Shown: piece after piece, positions 22,406-34,000 of the stretch
Numbering within the stretch: the stretch's first letter is position 1
Layout: the number at the start of each line of letters is the position of its first letter
NCBI GenBank assembly: GCA_036785325.1
Contig: JAXIVH010000006.1
Span: 10,033,281 to 10,097,280, forward strand
Length of the DNA stretch: 64,000 nucleotides
From: Urophycis tenuis
Taxonomy: Eukaryota; Chordata; Actinopteri; Gadiformes; Phycidae
Reading direction: 5' to 3'
Made by a program: the position numbers and the translations under genes
Notes under the pieces: model-generated
What the model was told of the DNA's origin: nothing
What the model saw: only the letters and a program-made list of their open reading frames with translations
The model's database searches: none

Positions 22406-25400
22406 TTAAACAACAGTCACATCGCTTTGTGCGTCGTAGTTAATCTGGGCTGTGACGGCTACCCTCGTCAGATTGAGAACGTCGCCCCCCGCAGGACGAC
22501 GCAGTGCGGCCTCCTGGCCGGGTTCCCCCGAGCCGCGCAGCGCCGGCGGCAGAGGGAAGGGGAAGCAGTCGAGCGGGGCGTGCTCGATCTTGCACAGGTT
22601 CTCCTCGCTGTCGCTCTGATAGCTCAGGTTATTGACCCCGCCTCCTCCTCCCGAGACCGCCTCCCCCAGTGACCACGACGGGCTCGGTCCCGGGACGCCG
22701 ACGCCACGGCCGCCGCCGCCTTCAGTCTGGACCGCCTTGTCGCTGGCCTCGAGGACTCTGGCCCGTGGAGCCTCCACCTCCTCCTCCGCCGCCGCCTCGC
22801 CCATGTCCACGATGCTGGGCTCCACCCTGCGGAAGGTGTGGCGGGCGTAGAGGCCGATGCAGAACATCTCCACGATCACGGCGTAGTGGTAGATCACTGG
22901 GGAGGCCGAGCAGCAACAAGAGGGTTTACATACGATGGAGAGACTGTCGGGTCGCACCCAGCACGAACCACATTGGACCGACCTCACTCGCAGAAAAAGA
23001 GCATCATTTCTAAACAGATTCTTTCAGTTTACAAGCGAAGGAGGCCCTTCAGCACAGAATGAAGTCATTGAATCAAGTGGCAATCGACGCAACACCAGTG
23101 CAAGACGAGAGTTCAACAGAGCCGAAACATTTTAATTATTTGATTTTAATTATTATTATTGGGACCTTGTGGTCTTTATTTGTCATTCCCATGTGACATG
23201 GAAACGAAATTTGTTCTCTGCATTTGACCCATCCTATTGTACATAGGAGCAGTGGGCTGCTATGATCAGCGCCCGGGGAGCAAGTTGGGGTTCAGGGTTC
23301 AGTGTCTTGCTCAAGGACACTTCGACATGTAGACAGTTTTGGAAGTGGAGATCACAGGGATCGAACCCCCAACCCTACGGTTAGTGGACGACCCCCAACC
23401 ACCCGCTCTACCCACTGAGCTACATGCCGCCCCTCAACATCAGAGAGAAGAGAGCATAACGAAACCATTCTTTTGCCCTCCAATGTCAACAACGTCGCAC
23501 GTCAAAACCCCTTCTGCTCCAACGATTTAAAAAAAAAAAAATCTAAACCTAAAATGGCCAAAAAATATCAGTTAAAAAAAAAAAAAATCACATGCCGGTC
23601 ACATGACCAGGACTCACACTGGGAGCGGGTCTGCACGGAGAAGGGCGGGGTCCCCGGCACCACCTTCAGGGACACCAGGGTCTCCAGGATGCCCCCCTGC
23701 AGGCCGCACAGCACCAGCACCACGATGATGCACACAAACTTGGCCCGGATGTCGTGGCCCCGCAGCGGGCCCTTGGTGGCGTTGTAGAACAGCAGGTGGC
23801 CGTAGAAGGAGAGGAAGGTGGACACGCCGATGATGCCGTTCACGATCAGGTTGGGGTTGATGGAGTCCACCTGTGTGGGGGGGGGGGGTGTACATTACAT
23901 CAGTGGTTCTCAGTGGTTCTGGCTTCGGGACCCCACTGTCACCCTTTAATGACAAGCCGCGACCCAAATCAAGGAACAACTTCTCAAATGTATTTAACAT
24001 CACATAACACTTCTGTAACTGTACTAAACTGCATTAAGCTATTCAGTCACTTATTCAGGCAATAAAAGATAGACGGCACTCCGCTGCATAAAAAATCCTC
24101 TTCAAAATAAAAGCACAGGATTTTTTTCTTGACTTTTTTTTGTTGTTGCCCGGACAAAGGCCCGCGACCCGCTTTTGGGTCACGACCCACCAGTTGAGAA
24201 CCACTGCATGACATTCATGTGCACATTTCACCCAACGGGTTCAGACAGACACTGAAACCGGCAGCGTCTCCTCACGTCTGCGTAGTCGTACTGCTCGTCG
24301 GTCCACAGGACCAGCGTGACGAAGAACAGGATGCTCCGCACCACCGACAGCTGGAGCCCCGCCGCCAGCATCCAGTTCAGGCTGCTCCTGAGCAAAGCAT
24401 CATGGGAAACTCTGAGCTGGCCGGCATCGGCGGTATGAGGCCGACGGGTGGTCAATTGATCGTTCGTGACAGGAAATTAATTGATTAGGATTTAGCTCAT
24501 CGGTGAACATAATATTGTTATAGTCAACCACCTACATAGTAATCTAAAAATAATTGATAAATCAGTTGCTATTGAACATAATCCTTAGCTGCCGTCCGAT
24601 ACTGAAGTCATGATTTTTATTGTTTCAAGTTGCAAATTGCAGGGCTACTGCAGTGGACTGACGGTATACTTGTATACCATTGTATACCACCAATGAAGTA
24701 AAAATAACAAATGAAACCTTTCCACTAAATACGGTGTGTGTGTAAAGGTAAAGGGGCAGACGCTTTTGTCCAAAGCGACTTATAATCAGTACATTTGTGG
24801 GGTTTGGCATGTGGACAGTTGGCGCAGGGGGATCACGGGAATCGAACCGCCTACCCTACGGTTTAGTGGACCACCCGCTCTGTCCACCCACTCTACCCAC
24901 TGAGCTACTGCGGGCCGACCCCTGTGTCCCTGTGGTGCAGTACCTGGTGATGGCCAGCAGAGGAAGGCAGCAGCAGCAGCAACAGGGGAAGGGGTCCGGG
25001 GACAGCTTCTCCCCAGACAGGACCTCCAGCATGCGGGCCTTCCCCCCGAAGAAGTCCGTGATCAGACCCATGAACTTCAGCAGCGTGATGGAGTGGTACC
25101 TGCCAGGTGGGGAGGGGAGGGCGCCAGATGGTTCTCTTGGTATTCAGTGGGCGATGTTGATACAGATTTCATGTGATTTCATATTTCAACATCGGAAGCC
25201 ACTTAATGCCATGTGTATTTTTTGCCTGTTGTTTTATGTACAATTTTGTGAATATATATACACATCTTTCAGTAATTATATTCGTCCTACTGTACATTTG
25301 TTTTATATTTTTTACTTACATTCATTTATTCTTAATACAATGTTATTTTATTTCATGAATATCATGAGCATAACAATTTTCATAAGGTTTTTAATTCAAC

Positions 25401-26749
25401 CATCTCTAGTATTAGATGAGGTAAGAGTTCCAATTCAGAAATAATTCTCCAACCAATGTAGTTCAATTAAAAAGAAGAGACAGATCACTCGCTAAAAGTC
25501 ATATCAATCAGCACCTCCCGTCTTGATGTCCAAGACGACATGAGCGTTGACGGGTTTATCAAACCTACAGGGAGGAGATGAAGATGCAGAGGGATGAGGA
25601 GCGAGGAATGTACACGGCTATGAGGGAAGCCAGCGCAATCACCTTGGATGAAAGTCAAACACCAGGTTAGTGAAGGACAGCCACACACACACTGGTAGTT
25701 TCCATCAACTAAAGAGTTGGAATCCATCATCAACATTGTTCAGAGTAAAGAAGTATTTTTTGCTTGTAATGGAAAAATTCATCACAAATAACACCAACGT
25801 GTTTACGATTCAAAGAAAGAGAACAACTTAAAAAAGGGTGACTTTACAGGATACAGTCCAAGGATCCACAGGTAGAGCTGCTGTCTCCGTGACGACTTGA
25901 CATGGCGGAGGAAGAAGCCCACCTCCTCCAGAAACAAGGCCAGCAAAATGGCCACCAGAACGGCAGGGATGAGGAACAGCCACAGTTCATTCTTTATCAC
26001 TGGGAGACAGGAGAGATGACAACAAAGTCTTTTACACTAGCAGGCTAACCTCTTGGATATTCCTTGCATTTCTTTGGCAGAATCAAGGATTTATAAATAT
26101 ATATATATATATTCTAAATTGAAATATTGACAGTAGTGTATAGTGTACAGTTTGTTAGTTAATGACAGTCTAGGGTCTTTTTTTATGGGTCAACAGTATT
26201 TTTGAATATTAGTTTGACATTTTGACATTGAAAAGCGTTTCTGAGAAGATATTAGAAACAGTTGTGAGAACTTTGAGAATAGATAAGTTAAATATTGCTT
26301 CTGTTAAACACAATTGTGTTTATATGAGTATGACTTCACAATAGTATAGTACTAGCAGATTTTCATGTATAAATAATAAGACAATGTTTTTCACACTGGT
26401 TTCCCCATGGCAGAATTAGTGTATCGTAGTACACACCATAATACTGTCAAATAAAAAAAACGAATGCAGTCACAACAAAACACAGAACCTACATTGAATG
26501 CCAGCCGTACAATCAGCAGCATATACTTGACCATTGATCACCATCCACCAGAGACACTTAAAGACATATGTACAGTTAGGTATGATATAACCGTACACAT
26601 ACAGCAGTCAAGTGTCTCACATCTTTCACTTTGTTAAACACTAACGGGCCACAGCATTATTATTACATTGTACCAAACTCACCGCTGAAGAACTCTGAAG
26701 ACAGTGGAACCTCCGGGCTGCTCCAGCTACAGTTGGGCAGCCGGCCCAT
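22406..26749 (-). CDS. slc51a: organic solute transporter subunit alpha-like (SLC51A family)
   Basis: Alpha subunit of the OSTalpha-OSTbeta facilitative exporter of bile acids and conjugated steroids at basolateral membranes; here a family member. Exons: 26749-26683, 25999-25848, 25642-25569, 25099-24944, 24387-24276, 23870-23618, 22896-22406; 1305 nt, 434 residues, all phases closing. Family marks: the N-terminal CSWSS region before TM1 (LFLIPAVLVAILLALFLEEV), VYIPRSSSL, a GGK motif in the third segment, a six-Cys run preceding LPL (137-142), the hydrophobic SSLNWMLAAGLQLSVVRSI, ATKGPLRGHDIRAKF, and PPFSVQTRSQ before the last helix. The human protein has about 340 residues. The excess is a roughly 140-residue cytoplasmic tail, Gly/Ser-rich and acidic, ending DVTVV, a possible class I PDZ ligand. 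It may be a teleost paralogue, so the symbol is provisional. Confidence 0.85.
23158..23434 (-). mobile_element. tRNA-derived SINE, reverse orientation
   Basis: On the minus strand the 5' end reads GGCATGTAGCTCAGTGGGTA (pol III A box), followed about 40 bases later by GGTTCGATCCC (B box). A tail with CTTGAGCAAGACACTGAA-like sequence common to teleost repeats follows. It is in the slc51a-like intron before the last exon. Not a tRNA gene: no cloverleaf 3' half. Confidence 0.75.
23901..24206. mobile_element. hAT-type MITE
   Basis: Termini CAGTGGTTCTCAG and, at the other end, GTTGAGAACCACTG form inverted repeats typical of non-autonomous hAT elements. Flanks CATTACAT and CATGACAT are an 8-bp target duplication with one mismatch. 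No coding capacity. Inside an slc51a-like intron. Confidence 0.8.
24738..24918 (-). mobile_element. tRNA-derived SINE, reverse orientation (second copy)
   Basis: On the minus strand it has GCAGTAGCTCAGTGGGTAGA (A box), then GGTTCGATTCCC (B box), and ends with sequence around CTTTGGACAAAAGCG, a motif widespread in fish SINEs. Shorter than the copy at 23158. Confidence 0.7.
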
Positions 26750-26751
26750 CC

Positions 26752-26828
26752 TCACCTGTAGCCCACCTGTACCTCACCTGTAGCCCACCTGTAGCTCACC
26801 TGTACACACTCACCCTATACACACACCT
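26752..26828 (-). repeat. CAGGTG (E-box) tandem array upstream of slc51a-like start
   Basis: Six CACCTG hexamers (CAGGTG on the gene strand) recur at short intervals in a degenerate tandem repeat that ends three bases before the start codon of the slc51a-like gene. Confidence 0.7.
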
Positions 26829-28040
26829 GCCTGCTCCTCGTTACTTTTAAGCTAGGCGTTGAACAGAATAACAATGTAGTTATGTTTTGGCCTTCCGTGA
26901 CGATTTCCCATCTGTTTTATTGACCAGTGCCACTCCCCCCGGTAGTTAATGACTGACTGACTGACTGGGGAGATAAGGGGAGGTGGGGAGGGGGGGGTCC
27001 AAGTCCATCCTGGGGAATAACTGGGTTTCCAACCTCTAATAGACAATTAGAACAGATGGGCGGTGAAGGGTTGCAGTCAAACAGCTGAATGGCTTGAACG
27101 AGCTATGCAGTTGGATGATTTCTTCACTGAAATATCATGGAGAGTATGAATTTGCGACAACATCTGCAAAACATGATGGAATGATGGTCTGTTCATATGG
27201 TTTCTAGCTCAAAAAATAGTTTATTTTTATTCCACTTAGGTTGACCGGCTTGGTTATACAGGCAGATTTAAAAACAAATACACGTATGGATAATATAATA
27301 TGTTGTGCCAATATTTTTGTATCATTTCTCAAGAACACAAGACAGCGAAACACATGGGACCATAGTGAGGAACTAGGAGCTGTAACTCACAAGCCAAAGT
27401 GCACAGGCAGTGATGCTCCATAATGCCCTGGCTGCTTCATACTCCTGGCATCACAGTAACAATAAGGCACAGTAACAGAAATACAAAAGTAGAAATCTAT
27501 ACATGTGTAACATTTAAAAAATAGTTTGTCTGTTTGGCTGTCACTCATAGAGATAAACAAGTGTTTTGCCTTACTAATTGTAGATATACCCTAGTTGGCA
27601 GAATATTATAGAAATATATATATGTCATAAAAAACATGTGCCTATATTTTGGCCTTCCACACAAGGCCTTCCATACATTTGTTTACAGTTGATTGAGATC
27701 TTTCATGAGCACCTCTGGGTTTGATGCCACAGTCTAGAATATCTCATGTCTTAGAGTTCAGCCTACCATTTACTTGGCTTCAAAGTATTGACAAAATGTC
27801 CCCCATGTTGGCTTTCCTCCTCATGCCCATGTGCAGTCATCTCTAGTTGTCATCGGCAGAATTGAACATTTTGCTCTCCTGTGCCCAAGAAGCTTTGAAC
27901 AAGCTAATTCACAACCCCCTCCTCCTCCCCCTCCTTTAAGTCAGAGGGCAGGCTGTGAAGTCCTCCTGGACCTCCTCGTACCGTGTCAGACTCAATTGGC
28001 TGGAGGTGCATGTCAATCAGTGTACCGGTTGCCATGGTGT
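26829..28040. other. interval between slc51a-like and porcn
   Basis: Contains the slc51a-like promoter side on the left and the porcn 3' UTR on the right. Minus-strand AATAAA hexamers at 27225-27220 and 27231-27226 are candidate porcn polyadenylation signals. A short GACT repeat sits near 26950. No further gene recognised. Confidence 0.5.
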
Positions 28041-31000
28041 TCACTTAATGAGGAGGTAGAAGAGCCAGCAGATGCCCACCGCCCAGTGGCTGGCCCAGTT
28101 CAGCTCTGACCACCGACGCAGGGTGTGGCTGGCGAGGTAGCCCTGAAGTAAACGACAGACAAGCACAAATGAACATGCTTTCAGTCTCTGCACCCAGGGT
28201 ACATAGTGCTAAGCAATTTCCCTCTGGGATTATTAAAGTATTTCTGTAAATAGGTCTGTCTGTCTGTCTGTCTGTCTGTAAATAACTGTTTTTAATGAGT
28301 GCAATTTCTCAGTATTTATTTGTTCATAAAAATACAGACAATACATACAAATACTGATTTATAGATCGATTGAATTCAGGTCGTAAAACGTTTTTTTTGC
28401 TAATAATTTAATTTAAATTAACACCTTTGGATGTGACAGTAGAACTGTCACAAACAAATACACCTTTTTTCCCCATCAGTCAAATTCTAACCTCCATGTT
28501 CCAGTGGGGACCAATCCTTACCTCCTCTATAGCCTGGTCGTCCATATCGGCATCAAACATGGACCCCAGGTACGTGAGGTGGAAGATGGCCAGCAGACTG
28601 AACAGCACGTTCACCACCATCACCCAGCACCCCTACCAAGCACAACAGTCCAAATCCATTAGCAGCAAATAGGGGGGCTAGGCTGGATGGTCCAGCAGTT
28701 TGGGTGTGAGACTCCCAGCCAAAAGGTTCTCGGTTCAAACCCCAATGTCAGCAATCCACCTGACTGTAGGTATCCTTGAGCAAGAGACGGCCTAACCCTG
28801 ATGTGCTCATTAATAACATGCATCAAAAATAAAAGTGTACAAAATAGTCAACAGTGCAGCACATGTCCACATTGTTTATCCTTGAGTGTAGTTCGTTCTT
28901 ACTGCTCGTTCATCATCTTGAATACCGGGACAGTCGCTGTATATTACAGAGGCGATAAACATAGCGTTACCTTCTTGTGCCGATGGCTGCAGTCAGCGTT
29001 ACAGGGCCTGGAGAGCACGCAGGCGCTGAAAACCGCCGCAAGCTTCTTGCGAAGAACTGGTGAGAATAAGAGAAAGAGGGCTTCGGTTCGCTATCCATTA
29101 CAATCTCATTCACGCTTCTTCCCTGAAACAGAGTACTACATTCTGTGACGACATTATGTGAAAACACAACAGCACAGCACAATATTTTGTAACCATAATA
29201 TGATGACACAGTAGTACATTGAGTGACCATTACCGCGCCGTCTTACTCTATAGCCGTTCTTAGATAGAAAATGTGCCGCATTTGCACCCGGGTAAAGGCT
29301 GCAATCTGCCATCTTGTATGTGTGAACTGGAGGTGTAATATTCCTTCTTTTCAAAAAAAGCCGCCACTGGGGGTAGGGTTAACATGTGATGTGGCGTGAA
29401 GATTGATGATTGGCAGAACAGTGACGTACAACATGCGTCTGAATAATATTTAGCCCCGTGAGATGTGTCAGTTTCAAAACAACAATGGCAGGAGAACACA
29501 GAACACTGTGGTCTGATGCACTGCGCACTTTCGGATCTCTTCAGTCGCGAATGCAGTTGCTATGGTTTTTCTGTGCCCTGCTCAGAAGAAGTGATGAACT
29601 GACTGCTGTGATCAGCTGTTTCCTGGTTTTAAAACTCTCACGTCATCTCACGCAATTGCCGGGACATCGACGGCTTGGATTTACATAGCAATGGAGGTGG
29701 CAAAAAGTGCCCCCACCTAGGCGTGATATTGCCGGGCCAAAATTGACCCCCAATTTACCGCAATCTGTCTAATTTCTTGGACCTAGCCGCAAAAAAGATT
29801 GCCAGCAATCTTTTTTGAAGGACAGTAACCCGCCAAATTGGCAGGTTACTGTCCTGTATAAAAACGCTTTATGTCTGAACCTCCTACCGTGCTCGATGTA
29901 GGTGATGAAGCCCAGGGACAGCAACACAGCGCCCAGGTGAAAGCTCAGACCCTGGGGTGAAGAACCAGAGGGGTCAGGAGAGCAGAACAACAAGTGTCCA
30001 GGGTGTGCACATCTAGAGCATCTCGCCCTCGCTTTAGTTTGAACCTTGAAATCTTACCTGTTTTTTTTTTTTTTTTTAAGTGAGATCATTAAAACACTTC
30101 TATTCAACCTTAAGGCCCGTCCACACCGGAGCGGAATTTCGCAGCGAATATTCGCAGCGAAATTCGCAAATTAACAAACGCACGTATTCTAATTACTCTG
30201 TGCACACCTAAAAGCGAAAATCCGCTGCGGAAAAAACGAAACAAATCTGTCTGTTTTGACAGCGAATTTCACAAGCGAAAAAGAGGGTGCGACCAATCAG
30301 ACAACGACTTGGCTGTGCTCTACTGTGACATCAGCAACACTGACACCTCGAATGAGCTCACAGAAAACCTAAATAGCAGTAGAGCTACTAAACACTAGAT
30401 AAAAATGGGTGAACAACTTATAACATTAGTGAGGGACAACCCGGCATTGTATGACAAGTAGGCGAGATTATGGACACGGAGCTGAAAGACAACATTTGGG
30501 CTCGAATCGCGGCCGAACTGGGGAGAGATCGTTTGTTTCCCTTAATCGATATTAACGTCAGCTGAAAGACATAAAAGCATAAGCTCCTCATCGCTGCTAG
30601 AGCTATCCATCTTCGTTTCTAACTACTTTTTGGACTCGCGCTCGCATAATGATAGTCGGAGTAGAGCGGAATAGAACGCGGAAAATCAGAAAAATCGATC
30701 CGCAATTTCGCTTCGCTGGTGTGGACACTTTTTCCGCTTTTCGCATTTTTCGCATTTTCGCTTTCCGCTTTTTCGCAAATTCGCTTTCCGCGCCGGTGTG
30801 GACAGCCCTTTAAAGAAAGTATTCGCCTCACAAGAATAATGCGATAAGAATGCGATACAGCCAAAATATCACGCATTCCAGAACCTTTTCAAATAAGACG
30901 CTTTCTCATTTTTGCAGTCCGTTTGTGATTTGGGTATTTTGTCCTCTGAACCCATGCTACGCTGTTCCTGGCAAACAAAAAAATTGCTTGAAAGCAAGAA

Positions 31001-34000
31001 ATTACGAAAGTCTGCATTCACTGCGAGCGGCTTTGTATAATACGACAAACATAATAAACAAATGACTAAAGCGCCGCTGTCCATATTCCCCGTTTCTTTC
31101 GCGAAATGAGTCACGTGGCGACAACACAACGCATGCTGTGTAACACCAGAAACTGTAAACACTTAGAAAACCTCAACCACGCCACCATGGGGGGGATATC
31201 TGCCGACCGACTCATAGCATCCTTGGACTCTGCGTGCGGTGAGTGGCACTCTCGGGCTGATTCATATCGGGAGGAGGCGGCGGTCGGGGTACTCACATGC
31301 AGCAAGGCGCTGGCCGTGTATGTTACCAGGACCGCAGGGAAAGTACCGAGCTTGGTGGCGCTTTTGAATATGTCTGCGGATGAAAAAGGTGCAATGTTCA
31401 AACTCTCACGGACACTCTCTGCGTTGCCGTTCGTACTGCCAGCCGGCTGTCCGCTCGCCAGCCCGGTCGCAAATTGATCCCCGCCTCCGGCAATAGTATT
31501 GCTCGAAACAAAAATAGTTTGGACAAAAACTTTGGATGATCAGATTTGTGATATGAGCTCGTACACCAATAGCTACTTCTCATATGGTAACCACGTTCAA
31601 TGCGCGATCAGTGCTTGTGCGTGTGTGTATGTGCGTGTGTCTGTCTGTGTTACTTACAGGTGTTGAGCCAGCGAGACATGGGGATGTTCCAAGACGTAAC
31701 CACGACAACCATGGACCGGGGAAACTCCACGTTGAGGGGTTTAACCACCGCCATGTCCCTGACACACACACACACACCGGGTCACAATGGTAACCAATGA
31801 GAAGTTGCCCACGAAAGTCAGGTAGCCAATGGGATAATAACATGACTTTCTTGCATGTCCTTAATGTCACCCCATTGCTGATTCAAGCCAGGAAATAATA
31901 TGCAAAGGACACCAAATTGAATAGAAATCCATGCGTTTGGCAACAGCGAAGACAAGGCAGAATCTCCTGTACCAGAAACACATGCAAGCTAAAAGGGAAA
32001 TGGTTACACTTTTATCTTACCATCCTTCTCACCTTTTAATTGAAATGCCCTAAAATATTTGAAAGACTTTTGATTACCCTGACCCCGGTCTAGGGTCCTG
32101 ATGTATTCAATTGAACAATTTCCCTTTGGATCGCTGCAGTACACTGCAGTACTGACCCTGAAACTCTTCCAGCAGCTGAAAACTCCCCCATTGCTTCCCC
32201 CTCTAAGGAAGCATTCAAACCCCCCCCACCACCAGCCCCTGGATGTTACTCACCACTTGAGGTGGTCCTTGTCCTCAGAGAAGCCTGCGCCAGACAGCAT
32301 GGTGAGGCTCTCACTGAGGTGGCCCACAAAGTAGTTACTGAAGTGGAAGGACACGGCGCTCTCGTAGCTGTGGAGCCACCTGCCCAGGGACAGAAGAAGA
32401 TCTGCTCGCATCATCTGGTACATGTCTAACTCTTAAGGCACGGTAGGAACATCTCCTGGATACATCATGTGTTCTATGTCCAACTGTTAAAACTATGGCC
32501 GGAACATCTCTGCTCAGGTCATCAGGTCTACCCTTAAGTTAGACATAGACCAGAACACCTTATATAGGGACACTGCATTTCGTTGTCCCTGTACTTGTAC
32601 TCTGCACAATGACAATAAAGTTGAATCTAATCTAATCTAATCTAATATAAATCATCTCATCCATGTCCTAAGGATAGGATTTGCCACATCGGAGAATCAT
32701 CAAATTCTGGGGAACTTTAACCTCCTAATCCATAGGATAAGTGCACCAGAGGACTTAAATCAAAATCCACAAGTGCTTCCAGTTTTTAAAAAAAAAATCC
32801 AATTTTGTTTTTCTCTGTCCATATGATATGGGGTTTCTTTTTTCCCCACATAAACAATACCACTTCCTGTTCTGTATCAACTCCTCTGGTACATTGATGG
32901 TCATGAAGCATGATGACATTTGACTTCAGCCAAAGAAATAAGGCTAACAACCTAATATTCCAACCCTCTCTCACAGAGCCCATCCCGAGACAGTAAGTAA
33001 GTGCCGTTGTCCTCGGATGAGCCAACGAATGGCATGATTCAACACGGCCGTCTGTGTGAGCCCTTACGCAACCCGACGGCAATCGCTGTGTTCTCAAACG
33101 GGGCCCTTGCTAATGGCATTGCGACAGGAGGACAGGCGTGACGGAAGGGGCACTTTAAGTGTTCCAACCCACTTGCGTGTGACCTCGTTCCCCTCCAGGG
33201 GGATGAAATAGGGGAAGAGGTAGGGGGCGATGCAGGTGGACACCACCAGGCACGCCTGGCTCTTCAGCAGGCTGAGGACGGAGCTGCACAGCCACGCCCA
33301 GCTCTAGACGGGAAGACGTGAACATCAAGGATCACACGATCAAAGTGAAAAAAGGTCCTGTGTTTTTCTGGTTCCTTCCGTGCACTTAAATGAGTGGATT
33401 TCACTCCTCTGTTGAGGTTTTGGGTTGTGATAATGAGCAGATGGTGGGTTCAAAAGAATGGAGATCACTTAATAATTGTCCTTTACTTTGTTCATATTCT
33501 CATACATCATACAAAAATTATGAATGCATCTACTACAAAATTAACAGGTTTTTTTTTTTTTTTTTTTTTTTCCTAACAATGTAGTGCACCTTAAGTGTAA
33601 TCAGCACATCAACAAACCACAACATAGGCCAACTTATGAAACCATTTAAAACATGTTACCGCAAAAGGATTTAAAAACACATCACTTACTATCTTCCGAC
33701 TCTCAATGGCATTTTTGTAGCCATGGAAACTGATCCAGGGTCCAAAGACCACGGTGCCCACGAAGAGGACGTAGCCCAGGAACTCAGCTGGGGAGGGCAG
33801 GGCGGCCACTGCTCCCCGGTCCAGGTCGAAGGCTAGCGAGATGGCCTTCATGGCCACCACCATCTGAGAGCCTGGGACACCATTTTAAAAAAGGCACAGG
33901 CTCCATTGTTAAATCATGGGCTCCATTGTAAAGTCATAGGTTCAATTCTTAAATCACGGGTTCCCTTTTACAATCATGGGCTGCATTCATGACATTAAAC

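Noticed and set aside
23340..23434. tRNA gene suggested by A and B boxes
   Set aside because: The boxes are embedded in a SINE and no acceptor-stem pairing closes a cloverleaf; the same holds for 24738, 28675 and 55365.
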